Shown here one piece after another: positions 1 to 9,823 of a DNA stretch of 64,000 nt. The translations under genes and the position numbers were made by a program. Source of the DNA: Paraphoma chrysanthemicola (taxonomy: Eukaryota; Ascomycota; Dothideomycetes; Pleosporales; Phaeosphaeriaceae); assembly GCA_020744225.1 (NCBI GenBank), contig JAGMWG010000026.1, forward strand, positions 248,001 through 312,000, given 5' to 3'. The stretch's first letter is position 1. Each line of letters starts with the position of its first letter. The notes below the pieces were generated by a model. It saw nothing but the letters and a program-made list of their open reading frames with translations. It was not told the DNA's origin and did not search any database.

Positions 1-1275
1 CGCGACATTTGCGACGAGTTCCTTGACGATGGCAGGCGATGTCGAACCCGTCCGCCGGCCAAGAAGCATCGCGCAGGAGCATCGCATTGGCAATCGAGGC
101 GGCGCAGTCTGTTGTTGCCGTCATGGCGGACGTGTCGATGGTGCGCACGCTCAGTGACGGTCCATCGGCGTCGGGCTCGGAGAAATGCCGGAACGTGGCC
201 TTGCGCTGGTGCTTGCGCTGTTTTTGCGCAAGCTTGCGCAAGCTTGCGCAAATGTCCTGGCAAGCCGTTGGCCACTGCGGCGCGGCCCGATGGACTGACT
301 CTGCCGGGTTCGAGCAGCCCGAGCGGCAGCCGTTGCGCCCGCAGACACTACAGGTGCGCGGATTGTGGTCACGAGCAGGGCAATGCAGCAAATGAAAACA
401 GGGACTCATAAGAGGAAGGAGCTGCGTCCGGTGCCCTTGACGATGCCCACGATGGAGGTCCTCGCCGGCGACAGAGCATTTCGTGCAATACCACCCCACG
501 TCCCGTCGCACGCCTCGTTCTGGCCAAGCCGCTGACCAGCCTCGCGTGGGGAAAGCTTCGGCGTCGTAAGCGTACAATGTGACCGAACGCAAGCGTGGTG
601 TCAGCCTCGACCACAAATCGGGGCTAGGTCGCGGTTCCCCGTAAGCGATGGCCTTGGCGTACCACCACACCCAACGACGCAGCCGTTGTCGACTCCCCGC
701 ACGAGCGTGGGCGGGACTGGTAACGCTCAGGGCTGCCAATCAGTCGCTTTGCCGAACGCCTCCCCCCCGGGAACATTCCGTCCTTGGAAGTGACAGCTCG
801 ACTTGTATTCTCTCGACACCCTCGCCATCGAATCTCTACCTGCAAACAGATGCGAGCTTCAATGTACCGAGGAGTATCCCCAAGAAATGACAACGAGCGT
901 GCTAGATGATCGATGCCCCTTGCAGCTCACGCTATGCATTGATTCCTGTTTGCTATACAGGGCCTACGGGCAGACCGACCGGCTTGCGGCTGCTACTGAG
1001 ACAGTGATACGACTTCCCCCCGAGAAGCCGATGCATTCGGGTGTCATTGGTAGAATCGAACGGCGGCGCCATACATCACGGCTACGCGCATCTCGAGCTC
1101 AATTTTGACAGCTGCAGCGATATTGTCGTGTCAACCTATAGCGAAGTGGTGGCCAGTTCGTCTGAACCCTTGCTATATAGCAAACAATTACCCCCATTCA
1201 CTTCATGGTGCTCAGTCCCTCTTCAAAATTCCACGCCTCCACCCGCTCCAGATACCACGCTGTTCAGATCCGACA
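1..1275. other. No supported gene; short palindromic tandem repeat near 225-251
   Basis: I see open frames on both strands but none with a convincing start, codon pattern or splice structure. Around 225-251 there is a short run of a 10-bp unit, GCGCAAGCTT, repeated nearly three times; it is self-complementary in part. A TATATAG box at about 1174 lies roughly 100 bp before the ATG of the next gene and may belong to its promoter. Confidence 0.4.
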
Positions 1276-1902
1276 ATGGCGTCCAATCCGAATACTTCCG
1301 ATTGGGAAGAAGAGCGCTCAACCCATCACTCCTTCCTCAACCGTCTCGGACTACTAGACATCCCCGACTTTGTCTACCCTGTGAAAGACGTTTCCCACCA
1401 AGTAGCAGACTTTCCGCTCCCTTCCTTCCGTTGCCGCTGGTCCTGGTGCCCACTTTGCTTGCCGACCCCTACCAACACCGAGCGCAATGTGAATCACTCT
1501 GTCACCGCGCCTACTGCACCGGTGCCGGTGACATCGACACAGATGCCGCCCCAGAAGTCTTCCATGGTCAAAGAGGCTCGCAAAATGCGACAATCCAAGT
1601 GCAGGCGCCAGTGGAGGGCGGCGTGGCGCAGCAAGCTCGCCAAGGGACTTGACGCGACGACAACCTTCGGTCTCGAGAATCTCTCTCTTCATGATGAGAA
1701 GCGCACACCGTCCAGGAAGCAGGTTCTCACGGAAATCCGACGACAGAAGCTCGCCCCAGCCGGGGAGAAGATGGAGAAGGGCACCGAGCTGCACTTGCAC
1801 TCTGTCGGTAAGCGCACTTTTCTCTTCCCCACCACATCACTGACCACCCTACCAGGTCATGCTAGCTTCAGGGAGAGGTCGTCTACACTAGTCAGAGAAT
1901 GA
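1276..1902 (+). CDS. Hypothetical protein with one in-frame 48-bp intron
   Basis: I chose the ATG at 1276 (context GACAATGGC) rather than upstream in-frame codons because it has a good context and follows a TATA box at about 1174. A canonical intron fits at 1808-1855 (GTAAGC ... CTGAC ... CCAG). It is 48 bp long and stop-free, so both spliced (192 aa) and unspliced (208 aa) forms end at the same TGA. The protein begins MASNPNTSDWEEE, has a small CPLC pair near residue 60, a Pro/Thr-rich linker, and a basic middle segment rich in Arg/Lys (RKMRQSKCRRQWR) that could bind nucleic acid or act as a nuclear signal. I do not recognise a family. The gene is isolated from its neighbours. Confidence 0.5.
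   Translation: MASNPNTSDWEEERSTHHSFLNRLGLLDIPDFVYPVKDVSHQVADFPLPSFRCRWSWCPLCLPTPTNTERNVNHSVTAPTAPVPVTSTQMPPQKSSMVKEARKMRQSKCRRQWRAAWRSKLAKGLDATTTFGLENLSLHDEKRTPSRKQVLTEIRRQKLAPAGEKMEKGTELHLHSVGKRTFLFPTTSLTTLPGHASFRERSSTLVRE
1808..1855 (+). other. Intron of the 1276-1902 gene
   Basis: GTAAGC donor, CACTGAC branch-like motif and CCAG acceptor; 48 bp, a multiple of three, with no stop in the reading frame, so retention would add 16 residues. Confidence 0.6.
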
Positions 1903-2519
1903 ATGCCATGGGATCCATGTAGTAGGAGTTGGCATTAGAAGCGACAAGGGCAAACTGGAAGAATGTAGAGCAATTTGAAGGCAAATTAGACCACTGGTAC
2001 CTCTCTCATGGCTAAATGCTACCCACACTCTCTGGCCCTATGTCGCAGCCCTCTTTTAACAACTATTTAAAATGGCATAACACTGTCTTCCCATTGGAAA
2101 TATGCTTGCCGTGCAGACCACATGCAAACACTACGCACTGGCTTCTCCAACATCGTCTCCATCATCACCAAATTCCATCGTAATCTCCCGCTTTCTAAGC
2201 CGCAGATTTGTGGGGAGGCGACGGTGATCAATGTAGATTTGAAAGGACGAGCATCTGGATACGTTGGATGAAGTGACGATCAAACACCGCACAAAATCAT
2301 AATTGACATCCCTTCTTCACGACATTCTGAAATGCCTACACCGCAGCAAGAGCCTTGGAAATCCGGCCAAATATATACTTTTGCAAGGGCACCACCATAG
2401 CGGCGGCTCGCTTGGCAGATGTTTTCTTCACTATCCAGTAATCAACGACGGAGACCTCGCGATCAAACGTACTCCATGATCCTTCGCATCTCTTTTCAAG
2501 TGCTGGTCTTCCACCCTCA

Positions 2520-2999
2520 CTAATGCATTTCATTTTGGTTGGGAACCGCAGTGGACAACCCTTCCATAGAAGTTGTAGACTCGTCCGGCAGTTCAACGTT
2601 GGTGCGGTTGTTTGTGTTGTTGTTGTTGTGAACAGCAATTTGCGTCGGCAAAAAGTCTACACGCTGATCGACAAGAATCAAGCCTTGTTCGATTCTGGCG
2701 AGGATGTCACAAGTCGTATCGTGACGTGGGCGTTGTGGTTGAAGCGGGTTTGGTGGTCGATGACGCTGAGGCCGCTGTGCATTCAGCGGATGTGTAGCAA
2801 AGCGTTGCTGGACAGGCATCGGTGCCGCGATCGGTTGTGGGTGGGATTCTGCCGTCGTTCGCATGGTGATATGGTACTTTTGGAATTTCCATGTGCGCTT
2901 GACATGGCGCCGAATGAGACGGTGATACATCCGCACGTAGATGGTGAGGATAATCAGGTATGTCGCGTATAGGAGAAGCAGTACATCGGTCATGGCCAT
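2520..2999 (-). CDS. Small single-span membrane protein, hypothetical
   Basis: Start chosen at the ATG at 2999 (MAMTDVLLLL), the first methionine with a good context; the open frame upstream begins only with a TTG. The 159-residue product has a hydrophobic stretch of about 17 residues right after the start (VLLLLYATYLIILTIYV) followed by a strongly basic segment (HRLIRRHVKRTWK), which predicts a membrane anchor with the basic tail in the cytosol. The rest is low complexity, rich in Pro/Gln/Arg, and includes an Asn run encoded by a GTT/GTG-type microsatellite near 2600-2635. Upstream, 3022-3081 looks like an intron (GTGTGT donor, a perfect TACTAAC branch point and TCTAG acceptor), so a 5' exon or leader intron is likely. 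No family recognised. Confidence 0.4.
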   Translation of the reverse strand: MAMTDVLLLLYATYLIILTIYVRMYHRLIRRHVKRTWKFQKYHITMRTTAESHPQPIAAPMPVQQRFATHPLNAQRPQRHRPPNPLQPQRPRHDTTCDILARIEQGLILVDQRVDFLPTQIAVHNNNNTNNRTNVELPDESTTSMEGLSTAVPNQNEMH

Positions 3000-3021
3000 G
3001 GGACCGGGCTTGTGGGATAGC

Positions 3022-3081
3022 CTAGATGAAAACCGTGTTAGTATTTGAATGAATGCCTCAATCATCTGGAAGTATACACAC
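3022..3081 (-). other. Probable leader or upstream intron of the 2520-2999 gene
   Basis: On the minus strand the segment starts GTGTGTATAC, carries ATACTAACAC 21-30 bp before its end and finishes ATCTAG. The TACTAAC branch point is textbook. It is 60 bp long and the reading frame is open across it, so its coding or leader status is unclear. Confidence 0.5.
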
Positions 3082-3122
3082 ATTTTACTCGCGCCTGTGT
3101 TGGGTTGATGGGTGATGCTCAA

Positions 3123-4641
3123 ATCCAGAGACGAGGAGGTCTACTCATAAGTTCAAGGTTGGCCAAGGAGATAGGTCAGTTCTGACCCATACAAATTACT
3201 CCTCCATGTCATGTGAACGCGCTATTTTCGCGACCAAAACAGTCGTCACCCAATGCAGTTCAATCGGCCGGGCTCAATCTTGCGGAAATGAGCATTGGTA
3301 GCGGATGTTCTACGGCTTGCCTGTGTTTGACTTTGTGGTTCCACCCGGTGTGAAACCTGTCTATATTGGCCGACCCATGATATCACAATACGAAGCAGGT
3401 CTCTGCACGTTGTTTTTCCAATAATTATCTGTGTCGAGCCTGGAACTTGGTAAGGTGATACCATACGGGTAGATGCAGAAGCACGTGCGAAGGCCCAACA
3501 TTGGAAGATCACAGCTTAAAATCCTCGTACGATTTCCATGCCGCGAGAAAAGTAGACTCAACAGTCTCACTGCCCCTAAAAGAGCTGTTTGCGAACAGTC
3601 TCAGGCACAAAGTTGGCTCGCCATGATAAGATATTCTGAGCAACTGCCTGGGCGGGAACAGCCCTGTCAAAGCGCCCTTAGTCCTCCATTGGCTGCGTCT
3701 CACTCAGAGTCCTTCTCATTTCTATAATACTGATGTTTCTCTCGTAGCTTTCGAGGCAGCTCTCCGTGCAGCGATTAGAGCTATGGGCCGGGAAGCCAAT
3801 TTAGTTTGACACGCGCTGCCGTGCGGGAGGATTGTATTGATGCAGACAAACGGCTGGACTGGACCGACCTGTACACGACCAACGGCGGAAACTGGCTTCG
3901 GTCCTGATGGACCCTGCCCATTGATGGACCTTGCATTGCTGTGCGGAGAGCATTAGGATCCGGCGAGTGGAGCGACATCCAATTTCTGCTATGGTTGAGC
4001 AGCTGAAGCTTACATTATGCTCACACTGTATCAATGAGTAGGATCTACATGTGCACTGCGAAGCCGTTGGGATCGCGGTGAAAGCGGGGAAAATCTACAG
4101 GCCAATCAGACAGCGCGGAAGACTCTAGCGGCTTGGCGCGAAGCATGATCGCACACCACACGGCTTCGACCGCCTGTGGTGATTTGGCTAATCCCAAGGA
4201 GATGAGATCATGCTGCAAGTACACGTCCTCGGATCTCAGAGTGAGACTGATAGGGCGACAATTTTGCCAAAGAGAAGGCCCCAAGGTTGTGGCTGTTTGG
4301 CATCCGAGTCATGCAAACACTTTCCGTGATTGAAGGGAAAGGGCGCGAACCAAGCTCATGTGAGACCGGATGGAGACGTGAAGTGTCAGCAGTAGCTCAT
4401 CGGCCAAGCGTCCTGCACTGCCAGGTGTTACTTCAAAGATCAGTGGACTACTTATTCAGACTGATAAGCCATAATTCTGGCACGCACATATCCCACATCA
4501 TAGCGCATTCTGGCCCAGAGGCTTGTTTGTGTACAGTAACGCCAGAGCAGCACTAGTAAGCACTTTGGAACGCCAGCCATTAATGTTGACCCCGCTGACT
4601 GCGTCCTTGAGTTTCCATCCCAGTCCTTTCCAGTCGCCGAG
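3123..4641. other. About 1.5 kb without a supported gene
   Basis: Only short unsupported frames are present. The 3' part must contain the promoter and leader of the coiled-coil gene whose native ATG is at 4642. Confidence 0.4.
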
Positions 4642-4655
4642 ATGGATGGCTACGC
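4642..4655 (+). other. Native start of the coiled-coil gene, cut off by the hAT insertion
   Basis: ATGGATGGCTACGC at 4642-4655 encodes Met-Asp-Gly-Tyr plus two bases. If the transposon and one copy of the 8-bp duplication are ignored, this reads straight into the frame that resumes at 7432 (Ala-Thr-Ser-Phe-Arg). The insertion therefore fell within codons 3-5 of the gene. Confidence 0.75.
4648..4655. repeat. Target site duplication, left copy (8 bp, GGCTACGC)
   Basis: GGCTACGC directly precedes the left terminal inverted repeat and is repeated exactly at 7424-7431. An 8-bp duplication is the hallmark of hAT integration. Confidence 0.95.
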
Positions 4656-4674
4656 CAGTGTGGTAAATGGATGG
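4656..4674. repeat. hAT left terminal inverted repeat
   Basis: 19 bp, starting CAGTG; matches the complement of 7405-7423 with one mismatch. Confidence 0.95.
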
Positions 4675-4814
4675 ATTTTTTCGCCGATCCACATCTAATA
4701 AGCCACTTGGATGGATTTAGATGGATCGGCCGGATCTCATCCATTTTCATCCATGGAGGCTTTTGCAGCGCACGCCACCAACTTGATGAAGTAGTAAATG
4801 ATGGTCTATTATCG

Positions 4815-7268
4815 TTATGTACATGATTGTGATGACTTTGGGCTTTTCCTGATGTTAATGATACCCGCCTTGTCCCAGGAATGTAGGCATTGCGCCGCTT
4901 GTACCGTACTCTGATCAAGATGATTGCGCCGCTTCGTTATCATCAGGCCAAGTCGGCTGAATACCCGCTCAGGCTCATCACTCATTGCTGGTATTGACAA
5001 GATGTCGAAGGCCATCTGCGCAAGATGTGGATACTCAGTGATACCAACAGTACGCCACCATTCTAGCGGATGCCTGGTGTCAACCTCTACCTGGCTATTA
5101 TAGCGCTCGAACTCATCAGCAACCACTTGTTTGGCGCCTTGACTTCGAGCCTGAGCCAACCCCCTCATGCGGTACTCTTCCATCATATTTAGTTCCTGGT
5201 TTCCCTGCTTCTTTGGTGGCGAGATAGCTTCTGAGATCGGCTGTTGCTTGTAATCGGAGACCCATAGCGCCTTAACTGCTCTCTTGCCTTTGGTAATCCA
5301 TGACTTCTTTTTAGCCCACTGAGCATCGATGTATTTCCAAGTGTATGCAGGATGGAGTACAGCAGCTGCCAGATATGCGGGTGAGTCATCGAGTTTGGCA
5401 TAGTACGCCTCGGCCTTATCGAGCGCGAGTTTGATCTGAGTAGCGAAATGCCACTCTCCTTCGATAGTAGCCGGTGAAGCATCTTTGTATTGGCCATACG
5501 CGGCCGTAAGGTGTTCGACGATGCACTCAATGTCCGCCTGAACGTTGCTGAGCCCACAAGACTTGCCGTCACCTGGCTGGCCCTGAAGATCTATCGTCGC
5601 CGCCCAACATGGCTTGAGGAGATCTTTATACAGGATGAGGATCTCCCAGTCGTCTTTATCGAGGGCGTCCTTGACAATAACGTTCTGTGAAGCATCTTCA
5701 TCTTCAGTCCACCGGCCCTTGCTCTTCTCTTTTGAGGCTCGTTGTCGCTCAGATTCCAGGAATTCTTCAAAAGGTGCTCGGAGTTTGCAGAGTGTCTCGA
5801 TCTCATTGTAGATACTGTTCCAGCGAGTATCATTGCTTCTGTGAAGCTCGCGCGGCTTAATCGTATGCCAAAGACTCGGATCAATTGCTGACTTGTGGTA
5901 GTTGACTTGTGCATCATGCCACCGTTTTCTTCTTTGCGGGCTTGTGTATGTCCAGACGATAAGGTTGTGGGCCTTTCCAACTGGTCCGGTCCTTCTCCAG
6001 CGCTTCAATTCTTCCTTCAAGTTCGCTGGCACCGAATCCTCGAGTTCGAAGAGATTCTTGTCGAATCCGAATAACAGATGACGGGCTATCAGGTTGATGA
6101 TATGGCCTGCGCAGCGCAGGCGGCGCTCGCTTGCTCTAAAGCCGAACTCCTCTGCCAATGCTTCTATTGCCGTATCGTTATTCGAGGCGTTATCCAGAAC
6201 AAAGAAACCCAACTTGTCCTGGATGCCGAAGTCCTTAATCACTCGAATAACCTGCTCCGCAACATCGAGCCCGGCATGTGAGCTACTCTGCTCAGGCGTC
6301 GCCAAAAGAATTGCTTTAGACTCAAATTTGGCATTAATAAAGTGCGCAACGATACCATTGAGCGAAAGGCAATTGCCGGAGGTCCAGAGGTCAAAGGAGA
6401 TGTGGATCTTGCTGACGGCAGTCTGCAACTCCTCCTCCACAACTGCCTTGTGAAGCCGGTATCCCTTCAGTATCCACTCACTGACTGTTGGATGGGTGGG
6501 CAAAGCATCACCTGCGCGCGGCGAGAGATACTGAATGAACTCGCGAAATGGTTTGCTATCGACCTGCCGAAATGACACGTTGTCATAAACAATCCACCGC
6601 ACAAGGAGCTGCCGGAATTTCGCCTCATCGAATGCCAATGCCAACTCATTAAGTATTGCTTGTTCGCGAGGCCGAGTTGAATCCGGGTCTGCGGGTGCCG
6701 GCGTACTTTGCGGTAGCGGTATGATCTCCTTCTTCTTATTGAAGGTTTCATTATGGACCTTGCGTATGTGTTCGGTGGCATTCGAGCTACCTTGTTCAAC
6801 TTTGAAGCGGTGGCGCGGTAGAGTATCGTCGGCGGTGGTATGACAGCGAAGACATAACCACCAGCGCTTGTTTGTCGACGTGTGTTCGATCGGTACACCA
6901 GCTTTCCAGATGCCTGAGATCAACCTATGCGAAGGCCGCGCAATTGGAATACTGAAGCCTGGCAATCGCTTCCAGTCGACTTTGGTATAGTCGAAGTGAG
7001 ATGGCTCGATTGGAGTAGGCTCGCTCTGGTGCGCTTTCTTTGAGTCGAAGGTTGACACATCAGTAAGAGTTGAAATATCAGAAACAGTGCATGAAGAACC
7101 ACCAAGTGACGGCGATGGCGACTGCGGTGGTGACGGCGAGATAGCGTGTGATCTCATGATAGTAGCAGGGAACCGATCCCAAGGAGGTTCGAAGGTTGGC
7201 TTGGTATCAGGAAGAAAATTCCAAAAGTCCATAATGATGAGAGGGTCAGTGAAGATATGAGGCTTCAT
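4815..7268 (-). CDS. hAT transposase (817 aa, intact)
   Basis: This DDE-type transposase would cut and paste the surrounding element. The ATG at 7268 lies 137 bp inside the right inverted repeat and the frame is uninterrupted. A BED-type zinc finger is visible with Cys139, Cys142, His167 and His172 (CLRCH ... HIRKVH). The catalytic core shows SFDLWTS with Asp293 and VLDNASNND with Asp359. The C-terminus carries the classic hAT dimerisation block: PLEWWR, YPHLAQMAFDILSIPAMS, PERVFS and RRNHLD. Length and order match fungal hAT transposases of the Restless/Tol type (family assignment from memory of motifs). The Pro/Ser-rich N-terminal 60 residues are probably disordered. A second start at residue 13 (MDFWNFLPD) is possible. 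Confidence 0.95.
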   Translation of the reverse strand: MKPHIFTDPLIIMDFWNFLPDTKPTFEPPWDRFPATIMRSHAISPSPPQSPSPSLGGSSCTVSDISTLTDVSTFDSKKAHQSEPTPIEPSHFDYTKVDWKRLPGFSIPIARPSHRLISGIWKAGVPIEHTSTNKRWWLCLRCHTTADDTLPRHRFKVEQGSSNATEHIRKVHNETFNKKKEIIPLPQSTPAPADPDSTRPREQAILNELALAFDEAKFRQLLVRWIVYDNVSFRQVDSKPFREFIQYLSPRAGDALPTHPTVSEWILKGYRLHKAVVEEELQTAVSKIHISFDLWTSGNCLSLNGIVAHFINAKFESKAILLATPEQSSSHAGLDVAEQVIRVIKDFGIQDKLGFFVLDNASNNDTAIEALAEEFGFRASERRLRCAGHIINLIARHLLFGFDKNLFELEDSVPANLKEELKRWRRTGPVGKAHNLIVWTYTSPQRRKRWHDAQVNYHKSAIDPSLWHTIKPRELHRSNDTRWNSIYNEIETLCKLRAPFEEFLESERQRASKEKSKGRWTEDEDASQNVIVKDALDKDDWEILILYKDLLKPCWAATIDLQGQPGDGKSCGLSNVQADIECIVEHLTAAYGQYKDASPATIEGEWHFATQIKLALDKAEAYYAKLDDSPAYLAAAVLHPAYTWKYIDAQWAKKKSWITKGKRAVKALWVSDYKQQPISEAISPPKKQGNQELNMMEEYRMRGLAQARSQGAKQVVADEFERYNSQVEVDTRHPLEWWRTVGITEYPHLAQMAFDILSIPAMSDEPERVFSRLGLMITKRRNHLDQSTVQAAQCLHSWDKAGIINIRKSPKSSQSCT

Positions 7269-7396
7269 TCAGGGTGATTCTTAAATAGTGATATGCCAGT
7301 GGCGTACGCCACCAATACCTCGATAATGGATGGATCGCCACAACTATGCTCCATCCGGATATCTATGACAATGGATGGACGTAGACGGATCGGCTA

Positions 7397-9823
7397 ATGA
7401 GCATCCATCCACTTACCACACTGGGCTACGCCACGAGCTTTCGCCGGGATCAAGCCAGCCTGCTTCGATATCGAAACATCGCCTTGATGTTGCCCCGAGA
7501 GATAATTCAAGAACAATTCGGAATGCTTGACGATCAATACGACAAGGCTCTCGACAACGATCCAAACTTCTTGATTTACTGTCATCGCCAAATGGAGAGA
7601 TCAAATGAACTGGCAACATCAGCATTCTTGGACCAGAAGGCGGACGCCTTCGTTGGTCAAAAAGCACCAGTCCGAGGCAGTTCTCACGCACTCTCGGGAG
7701 CAGTGGACGGTATGAAGTATACGCCTGCAGCAGGCACACCTAATGCCGGTGATGAGACATTCGAGGACGAAGAATCTTCGGATTCAGGCCTATGGATCCA
7801 CCACCAGAAAAAGTCCCATATCCGTCCTGTCGCTACGCCAGTGAAAGACAATATAATAACCGAGCGATATGGCCACGGCGTTCAAGAGAACGTCTCTTTG
7901 GAAGAAACTGCAAGTTTTGGGCAACAACAACGCGCTACCGACACGGGTGAAGCTGTCACAGAACGTGATGCTTCCCACGAAGAATCCTCGGGCGCGAATT
8001 CTTTGAGCCATCGCTGGGAAGATCTACATGTTCTCTTGAGCGATAGATCGGAAAGTGACGAAATTGTGGGGGATCCTGAGAAGCCACAACGACGCGTGCG
8101 ATTCTCCAAGACCCCTGTCCAGAGCTACGAGTGTCTGGCTTCCGGGCACGGCCCACAGGATTGCACCACTGACGGACCATGCATTCATGAGACGTCTAAG
8201 CACATCGCGAATGCAAACATCACCCGGTTGAAGAAGGCCTTGATGGCGTCGGAGGCCGCCAGCACGGATCTCAAGCAATTCAAGGAGGCCCTTTTGAAGG
8301 CAGCGGACGCAGAAATTGAGGTGCTACTGGATGAGTTAAGCACATTAGAGCAGCGCATCGAGAGACCTCAAGGCGGCCTGCAGCCTGATGCCACGCAACC
8401 GGTGCTGCAATCCCAAGAGAACTCACACGCGGGCATAACGAAGCCGTGGGACGAACAGATGGCCGTGACTGAGGACTATAAGAAAATGCAGGACAGCAAA
8501 AAGGACGATGCCCTTGGTCGATTGCCAGTCAACGAGAAGTTCTCCGAGGACCAGTCGCAGGTGTGGAAGATTCTGAAGACAATCAACGAAACAGTCCTGA
8601 CGCTGCAGAATTGCAAAGAGGGCGAGCAAGTTCAACAATCACAAGTCACGGACACAGTACGTGCTGAAATCAAGTACTTGAAGGATGGTCTGAAATCGGC
8701 AAACGACGAGATCAAGGTGCTGCAGAACATCATAGTGCACAATGACCTTAAGCAGTCGCAAGTAAGAAAGATGACGGGTGAAGAGATTGACGGACTGAAA
8801 CACTCCATTCAATTGGCGCATACGACAATCGCCAGAATGCTACACGGCAGACAAGACAGCGATCATAGGAGACTGCTAGTAGCGCTCTTCAACCAGCTGG
8901 GAACTGATACGCAGGGTGAGCGGGGTGCAGAAATGAAGCAGCAAGTTCAAGCAGAGGTCAGCGCGAGGCTGAGCGCTGAGCTCAAGGAGCAGATCAACGC
9001 CGTTGTCCAGGAAGAGCTGAATGCCCAGATCAATCAGATGCAGAAGCGCATGACTACAGATGGAAACACCGGCCAGGGAGATGTACTCATTGAAATGTGG
9101 AAAGGGCATTTCCAGAAGCTCGGCCGTCAAGTGAGCCTGGAGGACCCTGCATCTGTTGAAGCCACCCATGCCGCGGCATTAACGGAAGTACAGGGCTCAG
9201 ACCAGGTGAATACAATCTTGATAGCTTGCTTGTAGCTGCCGACTAAAGGTCCATCAGATGATAGCGGAACCTCCACGCCCTCGTCAGTCGTGTGCAGCCT
9301 TGGACTCGCACCCAGACGAGAAGCCAATTCTCGTCGAGCAGGAGCCAACAGACCAAATGGAGAATGAAGATTTATACAGCTATCCGGTGCGTTCGAACTG
9401 AGTTGCTGGTATCTGCCAACTAACAGTCGATTAGACAACGTTGGAAACATCCGGTACCCAACAGGTGTGCGCAGCCCTCGAAAATCACCCAGACGAGCAG
9501 CAAGCTCTAGGCAAACCCCCCGAGCCTCACGCAGACGCGTGCAGGGATCCGGTACGTGCATCAACTCACATGTCTGCGGAGCACGGATTTTATGGATTGT
9601 GCAGGGACCAAGCCAAGAGAATGAAAAAGTTCTTGACAACGCCTACCACGTCGTTCAAGGATGGGTACTCAAAGAAGTCAGCAAAATAGATCACAACAGA
9701 CCACTTCGAAGGACACGCAAGTCATCAAGCTTAAGGATGATATGTTTTGGAACTGGGGTCGATATGGAAAGAATGCAAAGAATTCCAGCGACTCGTGAGG
9801 GATGCAGACAACTAATGACGTGA
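7397..9823 (+). CDS. Large coiled-coil protein with start codon supplied by the hAT end
   Basis: The first ATG in frame is at 7397, inside the transposon's right end, giving MSIHPLTTL before the native sequence resumes at Gly-Tyr-Ala-Thr-Ser. The native ATG is at 4642, before the insertion. Exon 1 runs to 9205. Three more exons are supported by in-phase GT..AG introns: 9206-9257, 9387-9434 and 9552-9604, all phase 0, giving about 757 residues. The protein is acidic and Ser/Glu-rich at first (with VRFSKTP), then a long helical region of heptad type (for example LKQFKEALLKAADAEIEVLL, then AEIKYLKDGLKSANDEIKVL and VSARLSAELKEQINAVVQEE). No enzyme domain seen; a structural or scaffold role is only a guess. 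Exons 2 and 3 are tandem duplicates (CAALDSHPDE versus CAALENHPDE). If the intron at 9206 is not spliced, the protein ends at 9235. Confidence 0.6.
7405..7423. repeat. hAT right terminal inverted repeat
   Basis: CCATCCACTTACCACACTG; complement of the left end with one A/G difference. Read on the plus strand it is open and codes in frame into the downstream gene. Confidence 0.95.
7424..7431. repeat. Target site duplication, right copy (8 bp, GGCTACGC)
   Basis: Exact copy of 4648-4655, directly after the right inverted repeat. Confidence 0.95.
9206..9604 (+). repeat. Tandem duplication of an intron-exon unit
   Basis: Introns 9206-9257 and 9387-9434 share a GCTGCCGACTAA / TCTGCCAACTAA branch region, and the exons that follow (9258-9386 and 9435-9551) both encode a CAAL[DE][SN]HPDE motif followed by an E-P rich stretch. 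Both exons are symmetric (phase 0-0), so gain of a copy does not shift the frame. Confidence 0.55.

Larger units (their letters stand above)
4656..7423 (-). mobile_element. Complete hAT-family DNA transposon, 2768 bp
   Basis: The ends are 19-bp inverted repeats, CAGTGTGGTAAATGGATGG on the left (4656-4674) and its complement with one mismatch on the right (7405-7423). A perfect 8-bp target duplication flanks them. Between them lies one long intact transposase frame on the minus strand. Both ends also hold several scattered copies of the sub-terminal motif ATGGATGG or its complement CCATCC, possible transposase binding sites. Base composition is normal, so the element shows no RIP and is probably young. 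It may still be able to move, but this cannot be told from sequence alone. Confidence 0.95.

Noticed and set aside
225..251. Telomere-like or origin repeat
   Set aside because: The GCGCAAGCTT run is less than three units and does not match telomeric TTAGGG; it is a minor palindromic repeat.
7397..9235. Treating the 612-codon frame as a gene that starts naturally at 7397
   Set aside because: The first nine codons lie in the hAT inverted repeat and target duplication; the native ATG is at 4642. The frame also continues past 9235 after splicing.
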